Assembly (NCBI GenBank): GCA_052140165.1
Contig: JBKQUM010000125.1
Location: 44,996 to 108,995 of the forward strand
Length of the DNA stretch: 64,000 bases
From: Bog-473 sp052140165
Lineage (GTDB): Bacteria; Actinomycetota; Acidimicrobiia; Acidimicrobiales; RAAP-2
Direction: 5' to 3'
Below are positions 1 through 7,956 of this stretch, in pieces; within the stretch, counting starts at the first letter, position 1, and every line of letters begins with the position of its first letter. The notes beneath the pieces were generated by a model. The model was not told the origin of the DNA, made no database searches, and worked only from the letters and a program-made list of their open reading frames with translations. The position numbers and the translations under genes were made by a program.

Positions 1-1226
1 CGGGTGAACGGCTCGCCGGGCCAGTGCTGCTCGACGACCTCGATCGGCGTCCGCGCCTGGGGACCGAAGGCGAGCTCGAGGTCGGCCAGCACGATCTCGC
101 GGCGCGCCTCTGGTCCGGCGCGCTCGAGGCGCCGGCATTCGTCACCGGCGATGAAGCCGACGATCTCGCCGTGGCCGGCGTCCGCGGGCGAGTTGTCGAA
201 CGTGGCCGACATGGCGCCGCCGGGAGCGACGATCTGACCGTTGAGGCCGTCCTCTCGCCAGAAGGGGCGCTCGTACATCACGTGGACCTTGGTCACGGCG
301 CCCATGGGCATGCGCTGGCACAGCTGGTCCCGGCGCCCGGGGAGCGCCGGCGTGTAGGCGAGGCGCGCGCACAGCACCGGCGACATGGCCAAGATGGCGC
401 GCCGGGCGCGCACCCCCAGCGGCCTGTGCTCGTCCGCCGGGTCGGCCGGGTCGGCTCCGGGGGCGACGAGACGGGCCCCGACCACGACGTCGTCGGGACC
501 GTGGGCCACCGTCTCGGCGGGGGCGCCGAGGATCACCCGGTCCCCGAGCTCGTCGGCCATGCCCTGCGCCAGCTGCTGGGAGCCACCGGTGAAGCGGCGC
601 TCCTGCGCGCCGCCGGTGGTGCGGGCCAGGTTGGTCAGCCCGCCGCCGGCGTGGAGGTAGAAGAGCGCGAAGAGGAGCGAGAGCTCGCCCGACCCGGTAC
701 CGAAGACGGCCTTGACGGCGACCTCCAGGATGTCCCGGGCGGACGCCGAGGTGAGGTGGGTGTCGAACCACGAGGCCAGCGTCTGGGAGTCGAGCGCGGC
801 GGCGTCGGGGGCGTCCCAGGGTGCCTCGAGCGGGACCTCGAAGGCGGCGAGGTCGAGGTCGAGCATGGCGGCGATGCCGTCGGCGGCGCCGTGGGGGTCC
901 GACGTCGGGATGAGGCCGACGTAGAGGTCGCGCGCCCCGTCGCGCAACTCGACCCCCTGCCCCGTCGTATGGGTCGGGAACGTCCGTACCCCCAGCTCGG
1001 TGGCCAGCGCGGCGAGATGGTCCTGGGTGGGGCCGATCCACTGGCCTCCCCGGTCGATGGTGAACCCGGCAGGGGTGACGTCGGTGAAGGAGCGGCCGCC
1101 GACGCGGTGGCGGGCATCGAGCACCAGGACGTCCACCGCCGAGCGGGCCAGGTGGCGGGCGGCGGCCAGGCCCGAATAGCCGGCACCGACGACCACCACC
1201 TCGCACTCCCGTTCCAGCTCGGCCAT
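1..1226 (-). CDS. Flavin-dependent amine oxidase (monoamine oxidase family), C-terminus off the window
   Basis: FAD enzyme expected to oxidise an amine substrate to an imine/aldehyde with release of H2O2. The N-terminus carries a dinucleotide-binding fold: GAGYSG at residues 14-19, an acidic residue closing strand beta2 (D37), the RVGGR signature at 41-45 and GGQWIG at 60-65, all typical of MAO-like proteins. The ATG at 1226 is chosen because GGAGGAG lies just upstream; an in-frame ATG at 1244 would add six residues and has a poorer ribosome site. About 408 residues are visible and the frame is still open at base 1, so only the last few dozen residues are missing. It is divergent from the helicase gene. 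The substrate cannot be told from sequence. Confidence 0.85.
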   Translation of the reverse strand, partial: MAELERECEVVVVGAGYSGLAAARHLARSAVDVLVLDARHRVGGRSFTDVTPAGFTIDRGGQWIGPTQDHLAALATELGVRTFPTHTTGQGVELRDGARDLYVGLIPTSDPHGAADGIAAMLDLDLAAFEVPLEAPWDAPDAAALDSQTLASWFDTHLTSASARDILEVAVKAVFGTGSGELSLLFALFYLHAGGGLTNLARTTGGAQERRFTGGSQQLAQGMADELGDRVILGAPAETVAHGPDDVVVGARLVAPGADPADPADEHRPLGVRARRAILAMSPVLCARLAYTPALPGRRDQLCQRMPMGAVTKVHVMYERPFWREDGLNGQIVAPGGAMSATFDNSPADAGHGEIVGFIAGDECRRLERAGPEARREIVLADLELAFGPQARTPIEVVEQHWPGEPFT

Positions 1227-1269
1227 CGCCTGCTCCTCCTCCATGGGGCCCCACCGCTCCCGATGGGCC

Positions 1270-1275
1270 ACGATA
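1270..1275 (-). promoter_or_regulatory. Possible -10 box of the amine oxidase gene
   Basis: TATCGT read on the minus strand, about 43 nt before the ATG at 1226. It fits TANNNT. No convincing -35 is visible, so this is a weak call. Confidence 0.3.
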
Positions 1276-1312
1276 GGCGCGGGTCCCCCGGGTGCCGCGA
1301 GCACCCGTTCAG

Positions 1313-1318
1313 TACCCT
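1313..1318 (+). promoter_or_regulatory. -10 box upstream of the UvrD-like helicase
   Basis: TACCCT lies 7 nt before an in-frame GTG at 1326, leaderless spacing. The SD-like GGAG (1321-1324) instead favours the ATG at 1332. Both starts give nearly the same protein. Confidence 0.4.
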
Positions 1319-1331
1319 GCGGAGTGTGGTC

Positions 1332-2945
1332 ATGACGTTCGAGGGCTTCGAGAGCGACACCTGGGAGGAGCTCCCCGGTGCGAACCGACTCACGATGGCC
1401 CAGCGTGAGGCGATCGAGTCCGATGATCCGCTCCTGTGCGTCGTGGCCGGCGCCGGGGCCGGCAAGACAAGGGTCCTCACGCTGCGGGTGGCCCGCCGCG
1501 TGCGTGACGGCTCCATAGAGGCCGACCGCACGCTGGTCACCACGTTCAGCCGCAAGGCCGCCGACGAGCTGCGCACCCGCCTGTGGTCGCTCGGGGTCTC
1601 GGGGGTGAAGGCGGGCACGTTCCACCGCACCGCGCTCGGCCTGCTGCGAGAACACCGGGAGCTGCGCGGGCGCCCGCTCCCCCAGCTCCTGCCGGACCGG
1701 CGGCGGCTGCTGGCCGACGTCACGACCGGCGACCCGCGCCGCACGCGGGCTCTCGACGGGGAGATCGGTTGGGCCAAGGCGCGGCTCGTCACCCCGGACC
1801 GCTACGAGGCCGAGGCGCGGCGTCACCGACGTCGGCCCGGCATCAGTCCCGAACAGGTGGCGGACGCGTACATCCGCTACGAGAGCGAGCGCACGCGCCG
1901 GCGGCTGCTCGACTTCGACGACCTGATCGTCGCGTGCGCCGACGCGCTGGCGGGGGACCGCGAATTCGCCGACTCCATACGCTGGCGCACCCGCCACCTC
2001 TTCGTCGACGAGATGCAGGACGTGAACCCCGCCCAGTTCCGCCTGCTCACCACCATGCTGGCCGACGAGCCCGATCTCTTCGTGGTGGGCGACCCCAACC
2101 AGTCGGTCTACGGCTTCAACGGGGCCGATCCCACGCTGCTCGACCGGTTGCCGGACATCCTGCGCGGCACCACGGTCATCCGCCTCGACGAGAACCACCG
2201 CTGCACGCCGCAGGTGGTGGCGGTGGCGACGGCCGTCCTCCGCGAGGGTGGCGCCGGTGCCGCGGTGGTCGCGCCGCGCACGACGCGCATCGACGGGCCG
2301 GTGCCCAAGGTGGTGACGCACGCTTCCGAGGACGACGAGGCCGCCTGGGCCGCTTCGCAGGCCAAGATGTCCCGCACTCCGGGGCGGCCGTGGTCGAGCA
2401 TCGCCGTGCTGACGCGCACGAACGCCCAGCTGGCGAAGGTGCAGGTGGCCATGGACGCGGCCCGGGTGCCGAGCCTGATCGCCGGCGCCGACCTCGGCCC
2501 GGCATCCGATCTGCGCGCCGAGAGCGGCCGGCGCGGACACGACCAGGACGAGGAGGCGGGGCGCGAGGAGCCGTTGGACCGCGACCGCGTGGTGCTCACG
2601 ACCTTCCACCGGGCCAAGGGGCTGCAGTGGCCGACGGTCATCGTCGTCGGGCTGCATGCCGGCCTCATGCCCATCGCGTCTGCCCAGACCCCCGCTGCCG
2701 TGGACGAGGAACGCCGGCTGCTGTACGTGGCGCTCACGCGCTCCGAGGAGGAGCTGTGGTGCAGCTGGTCCGAGCGGGGCGACCCCGGCCACGGCGCGGC
2801 GCGGGGGCCGAGCCCGTGGCTGGCGCCCATTGAACGGGCGATCGCAGTGCTGGAGAGGGAGGCGGCGCCGACCGCGGCGCAGGAGGTCTCGGCCCATGTG
2901 GCGGAACTGCGGCGCCGGCTGGCGGAGGGTGCCGACGCGGGGTAA
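1332..2945 (+). CDS. Superfamily 1 DNA helicase, UvrD/Rep type (short)
   Basis: ATP-dependent 3'-5' DNA helicase of the UvrD/Rep/PcrA family, presumably used in repair. The helicase motifs appear in order: Q-motif region LTMAQREAI, Walker A AGAGAGKT (39-46), motif Ia TTFSRKAADEL, motif II DEMQD (near 226), motif III GDPNQSVYGFNG, motif IV DENHRC, motif V TTFHRAKGLQWP and motif VI LLYVALTR (near 463). At 537 aa it is shorter than UvrD/PcrA (about 700 aa): the 2B insertion appears reduced and there is no HRDC domain as in UvrD2. Motif II reads DEMQD rather than the usual DExQD with Y/F. Start chosen by GGAG 7 nt upstream; GTG 1326 is an alternative. Confidence 0.9.
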   Translation: MTFEGFESDTWEELPGANRLTMAQREAIESDDPLLCVVAGAGAGKTRVLTLRVARRVRDGSIEADRTLVTTFSRKAADELRTRLWSLGVSGVKAGTFHRTALGLLREHRELRGRPLPQLLPDRRRLLADVTTGDPRRTRALDGEIGWAKARLVTPDRYEAEARRHRRRPGISPEQVADAYIRYESERTRRRLLDFDDLIVACADALAGDREFADSIRWRTRHLFVDEMQDVNPAQFRLLTTMLADEPDLFVVGDPNQSVYGFNGADPTLLDRLPDILRGTTVIRLDENHRCTPQVVAVATAVLREGGAGAAVVAPRTTRIDGPVPKVVTHASEDDEAAWAASQAKMSRTPGRPWSSIAVLTRTNAQLAKVQVAMDAARVPSLIAGADLGPASDLRAESGRRGHDQDEEAGREEPLDRDRVVLTTFHRAKGLQWPTVIVVGLHAGLMPIASAQTPAAVDEERRLLYVALTRSEEELWCSWSERGDPGHGAARGPSPWLAPIERAIAVLEREAAPTAAQEVSAHVAELRRRLAEGADAG

Positions 2946-2998
2946 GGACCGGTAGGGTCGGTCCACCCGATCGATCCGAGGTGGGGGTGGACCGTCGT

Positions 2999-4396
2999 AT
3001 GCCGGAACTCCTGGAACAGCTACGTAAGACCGTGGGTGAGAGCAACGTCGTCCCGGGCGCCGCGGTGCACGACGACTACACCCACGACGAGGCGCTCACC
3101 ACCGTGCCCGTCGTCCCCCTCGCAGTGGTCCTGCCCGGCTCGACGGACGAGGTGTCCGAGATCCTGAAGGTGGCGAGCGAGCACGGGGTACCGGTGGTGG
3201 CCCGTGGCAGTGGCACCGGCCTGTCCGGCGCGGCCGTCCCGGTGGCCGACGGGATCCTGCTGGCCTTCGACCGCATGAAGCAGATCCGCGAGATCGACAC
3301 CGAGAACCAGGTGGCCGTGGTGGAGCCCGGCGTCACCCTCGAGCAGCTCAACGCCGAGCTGGCGCCGCTCGGGCTCATCTACCCGGTCTCCCCGGGCGAG
3401 CAGAGCGGGTCGCTGGGCGGGAACGTGGCCACCAACGCAGGCGGCATGCGCGCCGTCCGTTACGGGGTGACCCGCCACCACGTCCTCGGCCTCGAGGTCG
3501 TGCTGGCCGACGGCAGGGTGCTGCGGACCGGCGGCAAGTTCGTGAAGTGCTCGACCGGCTACGACCTGACCCAGCTGCTGATCGGGTCGGAGGGCACGCT
3601 GGCCATCACGACCGAGGTGACGGTGAAGGTCCAGCCCCGGTTCACCGAGTCCTCCACCGTGCTGGCGCCGTTCGGCACCCTGGCTGAGGTCGCACGCGCC
3701 GTGCCCCACATCGTGAGCAGCGGTATCGACCCGTCCATCCTGGAATACGTCGACGTCGTGGTGATGGCCGGCATCACCCAGGCCGCCGGGCTCGACCTGG
3801 GTGTCCCCGAGGAGGTCAAGGCGGGCACCCTGGCCTACCTCGTCGTGGTCCTGGAGGGTATGGCAGCCGACCGGGTCGAAGAGGACGTGGAGCGGCTCGG
3901 CACCCTCTTGGAGGAGCTCGGGGCACGTGACGTCTACGTCCTCCCGGCCACGTCGGGCGCACAGCTCATCGCCGCCCGGGAGCGGGCGTTCTTCGTCGGC
4001 AAGGCGGCCGGCTGCGACGACCTCATCGACGCCGTGATCCCGCGGGCGGCCATCCCCGACTACCTCGCCCAGGTCGCCGCGCTGGCCGAGGAGCACGGGG
4101 CCCTCGTGACGGGCTGCGGCCACATCGGGGACGGGAACGTCCACGTGACGGTCTTCCAGCCCGACGACGAGCGCAGGCACGCCCTCATGCGGGCCAGCTT
4201 CGAGCTGGCGCTGGCCGCCGGAGGCGCCATCTCGGGCGAACACGGCATCGGGACCGCCAAGCTCTCGTATTTCTTGGAGATGCAGGACCCGGTGTCGCTG
4301 GAGCTCATGCGGTCCATAAAGCAGGTGTTCGACCCCGGCGGGATCCTGGGGCCGGACCGGCTGCTCGGTACCAGACGGACGGGATGGATGACGTGA
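2999..4396 (+). CDS. FAD-linked 2-hydroxyacid dehydrogenase, GlcD / D-lactate dehydrogenase type
   Basis: Flavoprotein of the VAO/PCMH family that oxidises a D-2-hydroxyacid to a 2-oxoacid. The FAD-binding half shows PVVARGSGTGLSGAAVP (residues ~61-77) and SGSLGGNVATNAGG (~134-147). The C-terminal half ends with the GlcD-family signatures GCGHIGDGNVH and GEHGIGTAK. The 465-aa length is normal. ATG 2999 is preferred because a purine-rich stretch (GGGGGTGG) precedes it; GTG 2981 is in frame but lacks a ribosome site. The 3' end overlaps the next gene by 13 nt, so the two are probably translated together, and the 2-oxoacid product may feed that enzyme (inference). Confidence 0.88.
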   Translation: MPELLEQLRKTVGESNVVPGAAVHDDYTHDEALTTVPVVPLAVVLPGSTDEVSEILKVASEHGVPVVARGSGTGLSGAAVPVADGILLAFDRMKQIREIDTENQVAVVEPGVTLEQLNAELAPLGLIYPVSPGEQSGSLGGNVATNAGGMRAVRYGVTRHHVLGLEVVLADGRVLRTGGKFVKCSTGYDLTQLLIGSEGTLAITTEVTVKVQPRFTESSTVLAPFGTLAEVARAVPHIVSSGIDPSILEYVDVVVMAGITQAAGLDLGVPEEVKAGTLAYLVVVLEGMAADRVEEDVERLGTLLEELGARDVYVLPATSGAQLIAARERAFFVGKAAGCDDLIDAVIPRAAIPDYLAQVAALAEEHGALVTGCGHIGDGNVHVTVFQPDDERRHALMRASFELALAAGGAISGEHGIGTAKLSYFLEMQDPVSLELMRSIKQVFDPGGILGPDRLLGTRRTGWMT

Positions 4397-5940
4397 ACGG
4401 CGCTCGCGCCCTCCTCTCGACACTGGTGGACGCCGGCGTCGACGTGTGCTTCGCCAACCCGGGGACCTCCGAGATGCATTTCGTGGCTGCGTTGGACGAC
4501 GTGCCGGCGATGCGGGGCGTCCTCTGCCTCTTCGAGGGCGTGGTCACCGGCGCCGCCGACGGCTACGGGCGCGTGGCGGGGCGGCCGGCCGCCACGCTCC
4601 TCCACCTCGGACCCGGGCTCGGCAACGGGCTGGCCAACCTGCACAACGCGCGGCGCGCCCGCACGCCCATCGTCAATGTCGTCGGCGACCACGCCACGTA
4701 CCACGGCCGCCACGACGCACCGCTCCAGTCCGACATCGCGTCGATTGCCGGCGCGGTCTCGGGCTGGTACCGCTCGACCGCCCGAGCCGACGACGTGGCC
4801 GCTGACGCGGCGGACGCCGTCGCGGCCGCGCTGGGGCCGCCCGGCTGCGTGGCCACCCTCGTGCTGCCGGCGGACGCGTCGTGGTCCGAGTCCGCCACCG
4901 GCCCGTGCCCACCGCGATCGCGGGGGCGGCCCTCGACGGTGCCGGCCGACACCGTCGAGGAGGTGGCCAAGGCCCTGCGCTCAGGCGAACGAGCGGCATT
5001 GCTCATGGGCGGTTCCTCGCTCCGCGCCGACGGGCTGCACGCCGCCAGCCGCGTCGCCGCCACGACGGGTGCCGCACTGCTGGGTGAGACGTTCCCGGCC
5101 AACCTGGAACGGGGGGCGGGCATCCCAGCCGTGGAGCGGTTGGCGTACCTGGCCGAGATGGCCCAGGCCCAGCTCGACGGCATGCGCCACCTCGTCCTGG
5201 TGGACGCCAAGTCCCCGGTCTCCTTCTTCGCGTACCCCGGCAAGGCGAGCGACCTTGTGCCGGCGGGCTGCACCGTCCACACGCTGGCCCGTCCCGGCGA
5301 GGACGCGGCGAGCGCTCTGGAGGCTCTGGCCGAGGCCGTGGGCGCAGCGGCGGACGGGGCCGTCCCGGCCCCCCCGGGACGACCAGGACGCCCGACCGGC
5401 GGCCTCTCGGCGGAGTCCCTGGCCGCCGCCGTCGGGGCCACTCTGCCCGAGGGCACGATCGTCGTCGACGAGGGCAACACGTCGGGCCTGTTCATCGCGG
5501 GCGCGACGGCGGGCGCGCCCCGGCACGACTGGCTGACCCTCACCGGTGGCGCCATCGGGATCGGACTGCCCCTGGCCACCGGCGCGGCCGTCGCGGCACC
5601 GGAGCGGCCGGTGCTCTGCGTGGAGGCTGACGGGAGCGCCATGTACACGCTGCAGGCATTGTGGACACAGGCCCGCGAAGGGTTGAACGTGACGACGATC
5701 GTGCTGTCCAACCGGAGCTACGCCATCTTGAACCTGGAGTTGCACCGGGTGGGCGCCGATGCCGGCGGGCCGATGGCGAGGCGACTCCTCGACCTCACGG
5801 ACCCAGAGCTCGACTTCTGCGACCTGGCCCGGGGCATGGGGGTGCCGGCCCGAAGGGTGGAGAACGCCGAGGACCTGGTGGCCGCGCTCGATGCGGGCTT
5901 GGGCGGACCCGGGCCGGCGCTCATCGAGGTGCCCCTGTAG
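4384..5940 (+). CDS. Thiamine-diphosphate-dependent enzyme, acetolactate synthase / benzoylformate decarboxylase-like
   Basis: ThDP enzyme of the acetolactate synthase large-subunit superfamily. It has the N-terminal Pyr domain with NPGTSEMHFVAALD, the activating glutamate in FEGVVTGAADGYGRVAG, a central domain, and a C-terminal PP domain with GGAIGIGLPLATGAAVA and the Mg/ThDP motif EADGSAMYTLQALW followed by LSNRSYAIL. At 518 aa it is slightly shorter than classical AHAS and has no regulatory subunit beside it, so a 2-oxoacid decarboxylase or carboligase is more likely than branched-chain synthesis. It starts inside the preceding 2-hydroxyacid dehydrogenase gene, which suggests a hydroxyacid-to-oxoacid-to-aldehyde sequence like that of mandelate degradation. 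The actual substrate is unknown. Confidence 0.82.
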   Translation: MDDVNGARALLSTLVDAGVDVCFANPGTSEMHFVAALDDVPAMRGVLCLFEGVVTGAADGYGRVAGRPAATLLHLGPGLGNGLANLHNARRARTPIVNVVGDHATYHGRHDAPLQSDIASIAGAVSGWYRSTARADDVAADAADAVAAALGPPGCVATLVLPADASWSESATGPCPPRSRGRPSTVPADTVEEVAKALRSGERAALLMGGSSLRADGLHAASRVAATTGAALLGETFPANLERGAGIPAVERLAYLAEMAQAQLDGMRHLVLVDAKSPVSFFAYPGKASDLVPAGCTVHTLARPGEDAASALEALAEAVGAAADGAVPAPPGRPGRPTGGLSAESLAAAVGATLPEGTIVVDEGNTSGLFIAGATAGAPRHDWLTLTGGAIGIGLPLATGAAVAAPERPVLCVEADGSAMYTLQALWTQAREGLNVTTIVLSNRSYAILNLELHRVGADAGGPMARRLLDLTDPELDFCDLARGMGVPARRVENAEDLVAALDAGLGGPGPALIEVPL

Positions 5941-6139
5941 GTCAGCCTGCGCGGACGCCAGGCACGAAGCACAACGGACGCACAACGGACTGCGCAATCG
6001 GGCGACAACAAGTGGGACTTGCGCCCCCAATAGGTTCCAACGGCTCTATAGCGCCTCCCCGACATCCTGTCACCATCCAATTCGGAAGGGCGATGCGCTC
6101 CGCGGGGTGCAGCGACGAGGACGGATCGGGAGGGCACCG
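5941..6139. other. Intergenic region upstream of the orphan 107-aa gene
   Basis: About 200 bp without a gene. It holds a short direct repeat (ACAACGGAC twice near 5970-5992) and a TAGGTT at 6031-6036 that could serve as a -10. No -35 or terminator is convincing. Confidence 0.3.
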
Positions 6140-6463
6140 ATGCAGATCGAGATGGGCAAGCCACTCCACGACGCTCGCTCAATTGAGGCGGCGCTCGATC
6201 GCCTCCGTCGCGACCTCTTCGACACGCCGGCCGTCGCCGGCAACGAGGGCGGTCCAGAACCCATCGACTACGCGTCGCTCGAATTCGAAGTCGAGCGGAT
6301 GCGCAAGCGGCTGGCCATCTGGGAGATCTTCATGGGCTACATGCGTCAAGGCGCCCACAGCTGGCCCGAGGTGCAACGGTCCCTGACGAAAGAGGACTTC
6401 GACAAGATCGTGGCGATCTGCGACGGCGTCCCGCTGCGCGATCTCCTCCTGGACATGCGGTAG
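6140..6463 (+). CDS. Hypothetical protein, 107 aa
   Basis: I do not recognise this gene. The start ATG is preceded by GGGAGGG with about 5 nt spacing. The protein is charged and mostly helical in appearance, with alternating acidic and basic residues (YASLEFEVERMRKRLAIWE in the middle), no signal peptide, no membrane segment and no cysteine pairs. It stands alone, separated from the ThDP gene by about 200 bp, and is followed by two structured hairpin elements and then the convergent xthA operon. Codon third positions are GC-rich like the neighbours, which supports real coding. A small soluble regulatory or adaptor protein is possible, but nothing in the sequence proves it. Confidence 0.65.
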   Translation: MQIEMGKPLHDARSIEAALDRLRRDLFDTPAVAGNEGGPEPIDYASLEFEVERMRKRLAIWEIFMGYMRQGAHSWPEVQRSLTKEDFDKIVAICDGVPLRDLLLDMR

Positions 6464-6496
6464 GCGGAGCACATAGCTCACGGACCACTGCGGGTG

Positions 6497-6553
6497 ATGT
6501 CGGCACCTGACCCAGCGGCCCTGCCGCTCTTGGCGAAGGCCAGGTGCCGACAT
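6497..6553. repeat. Structured hairpin element, copy 1
   Basis: Outer stem: 13 perfect base pairs between 6497-6509 and 6541-6553, extended by CC/GG past one A-C mismatch. Inner stem: AGCGGC (6514-6519) pairs with GCCGCT (6523-6528) around a 3-nt CCT loop. Between inner stem and outer right arm lies an unpaired CTTGGCGAA segment. It shares the inner loop and TTGGCGA bulge with the copy at 6572-6620, while the stems differ by paired changes. Confidence 0.8.
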
Positions 6554-6571
6554 TCCCACAGAGGCCCAGGA

Positions 6572-6620
6572 GGGCGCTTGGCCGAACGGCTCTGCCGTTC
6601 TTGGCGACGGCCAAGCGCCC
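6572..6620. repeat. Structured hairpin element, copy 2
   Basis: Outer stem: 12 perfect base pairs between GGGCGCTTGGCC (6572-6583) and GGCCAAGCGCCC (6609-6620). Inner stem: GAACGGC (6584-6590) pairs with GCCGTTC (6594-6600) around a TCT loop, followed by the unpaired TTGGCGAC. It is homologous to copy 1 and differs by compensatory substitutions: C6507-G6543 becomes T6578-A6614, A6505-T6545 becomes G6576-C6616, and G6515-C6527 becomes A6586-T6598. Confidence 0.8.
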
Positions 6621-6693
6621 CCGAATCGCAAGGCCGAAGAGGATCGGCGGACAGCGACACACGGACCAGGTGGCACTGCAGTCCTGTTGAACG

Positions 6694-6712
6694 GCGGTCG
6701 GCTCCCGGCCGC
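6694..6712. terminator. Hairpin between convergent genes
   Basis: GCGGTCGG and CCGGCCGC form an 8-bp stem (one G-T wobble) with a CTC loop just before the xthA stop. There is no T-run. It probably helps to separate the convergent 107-aa gene and the kgd-to-xthA operon. Confidence 0.4.
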
Positions 6713-6732
6713 TGCAAAGCGACGATGCCGCG

Positions 6733-7503
6733 TCAGGAGTCGGCGAAATCCACGACGACGGGAGCGTGGTCGGAGGGCTTCTGTCCCTTGCGCGCGTCGC
6801 GATCACGGAACGCCCCCGTCGCTCGCTCCACGAGGTCGTCGCTCACCAGCACGAGGTCGATGCGCATGCCGCGCCCTTGGTGGAAGTCCCCCGACCGGTA
6901 GTCCCACCACGTGAACGTGCCTGGCTCGTTGAAGCGGCGGAACACGTCGTCGAGCCCCCAGCCCTCGACCTGACGCAGGGCGGCACGCTCGGGCTCGCTC
7001 ACGTGCGTGGCGCCGACGAACGCCGCCGGGTCCCACACGTCGTCGTCGTCGGGGGCGACGTTGAAGTCGCCGCACACGGCGACCGACGAACCCGGGGGGC
7101 ACATCTCGTCGAGGGTGGTCCGCAAGCGGGCCAACCATGCGAGTTTCACCGCGTAGAACTCGTTGTCGAGGGCGCGGCCGTTCGGGACGTAGACGGAGAA
7201 GACACGCGTGCCGGCACACGCGGCCGAGACGATGCGACGCCCGTGGTCGTCGTCGGACGTGCCGAAGCCCCGGGTGACGCCCTCCAGACCGACCTTGCTG
7301 ATGATCGCAACGCCGTTCCAGCGACCGTCACCGTCGTGGGCGGACTCGTAGCCCAGCTCGGCGAACTGTTGCTCGGGGAATTTGTCGTCGGCCAGCTTGG
7401 TCTCCTGCATGCACAGCACATCGGGCTGGTGCATCTCGACCCACTGCATCACCCGCGGCATCCGTGCCGTGAGCGAGTTCACATTCCAGGTGGCAAGTCG
7501 CAT
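6733..7503 (-). CDS. xthA: Exodeoxyribonuclease III (AP endonuclease)
   Basis: Mg-dependent exonuclease/AP endonuclease of the EEP superfamily, cutting 5' to abasic sites in base excision repair. Family signatures: TWNVNSL at residues 4-10, the metal-binding glutamate in CMQETKL, SVYVPNG, CGDFNVAP and, near the C-terminus, TWWDYR, MRIDLVLVS and the catalytic SDHAPV. The 256-aa length is standard. Its ATG overlaps the TGA of the upstream fabZ-like gene by one base (TGATG), so it is translationally coupled and is the last gene of the kgd-NYN-fabZ-xthA run. Repair is not obviously related to the metabolic genes before it, so the operon is mixed. Confidence 0.95.
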   Translation of the reverse strand: MRLATWNVNSLTARMPRVMQWVEMHQPDVLCMQETKLADDKFPEQQFAELGYESAHDGDGRWNGVAIISKVGLEGVTRGFGTSDDDHGRRIVSAACAGTRVFSVYVPNGRALDNEFYAVKLAWLARLRTTLDEMCPPGSSVAVCGDFNVAPDDDDVWDPAAFVGATHVSEPERAALRQVEGWGLDDVFRRFNEPGTFTWWDYRSGDFHQGRGMRIDLVLVSDDLVERATGAFRDRDARKGQKPSDHAPVVVDFADS

Positions 7504-7940
7504 CAGGCCACTCCCCCGTCGACGATCACAAAGAGAAGGTCGGCCTCACAAGCGATCCTGCCACGCACGGAGGCCGTGCCGTGACCCTTCCCGCCCCGCG
7601 CCGACAGGCGGTCCATGGTCACCTCGAGCTCGAGGATTTCGCCGGGGACCACCTGTCGGCGGAATCGCGCCCGCTCGATGCCGCCGAAGAGGGGCAGCTT
7701 GCCCTTGTAGCGGGGGTCGAGCAGAACGGCGATACCGCCGAGCTGCGCCAGCGATTCGACCATGAGGACGCCCGGAAGAGTCGGGCGTCCGGGAAAGTGT
7801 CCGGCGAAGAACGGCTCGTCGCCGGTCAGCTCCCACCGTCCGCGGGCCGAGACGCCCGGCTCCACGGCGGTCACCGCGCTGACGAAGAGAAACGGCGGCC
7901 GGTGCGGCAGGACATCGGCTGGTCGCGGGAGGGCCGTCAA
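7503..7940 (-). CDS. FabZ-like 3-hydroxyacyl-ACP dehydratase
   Basis: Hotdog-fold dehydratase that removes water from (3R)-hydroxyacyl-ACP in fatty acid synthesis. Signatures: LPHRPPFLFVSAV near the N-terminus, the catalytic histidine in GHFPGRPTLPGVLMVESLAQ with the active-site Glu in MVES, and FGGIERARFRRQVVPG. No ATG or GTG is available near the domain start, so TTG at 7940 (17 nt past the stop of the preceding gene) is the best start, giving 145 aa, the normal FabZ length. There is no clear ribosome site; expression probably relies on coupling to the upstream gene. It overlaps xthA by one base. Confidence 0.85.
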   Translation of the reverse strand: MTALPRPADVLPHRPPFLFVSAVTAVEPGVSARGRWELTGDEPFFAGHFPGRPTLPGVLMVESLAQLGGIAVLLDPRYKGKLPLFGGIERARFRRQVVPGEILELEVTMDRLSARGGKGHGTASVRGRIACEADLLFVIVDGGVA

Positions 7941-7956
7941 CGTAGGCAGCCGACTG

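Noticed and set aside
6497..6620. attC recombination sites of an integron
   Set aside because: No RYYYAAC/GTTRRRY core sites, no integrase and no gene cassettes; stems and bulges differ from attC.
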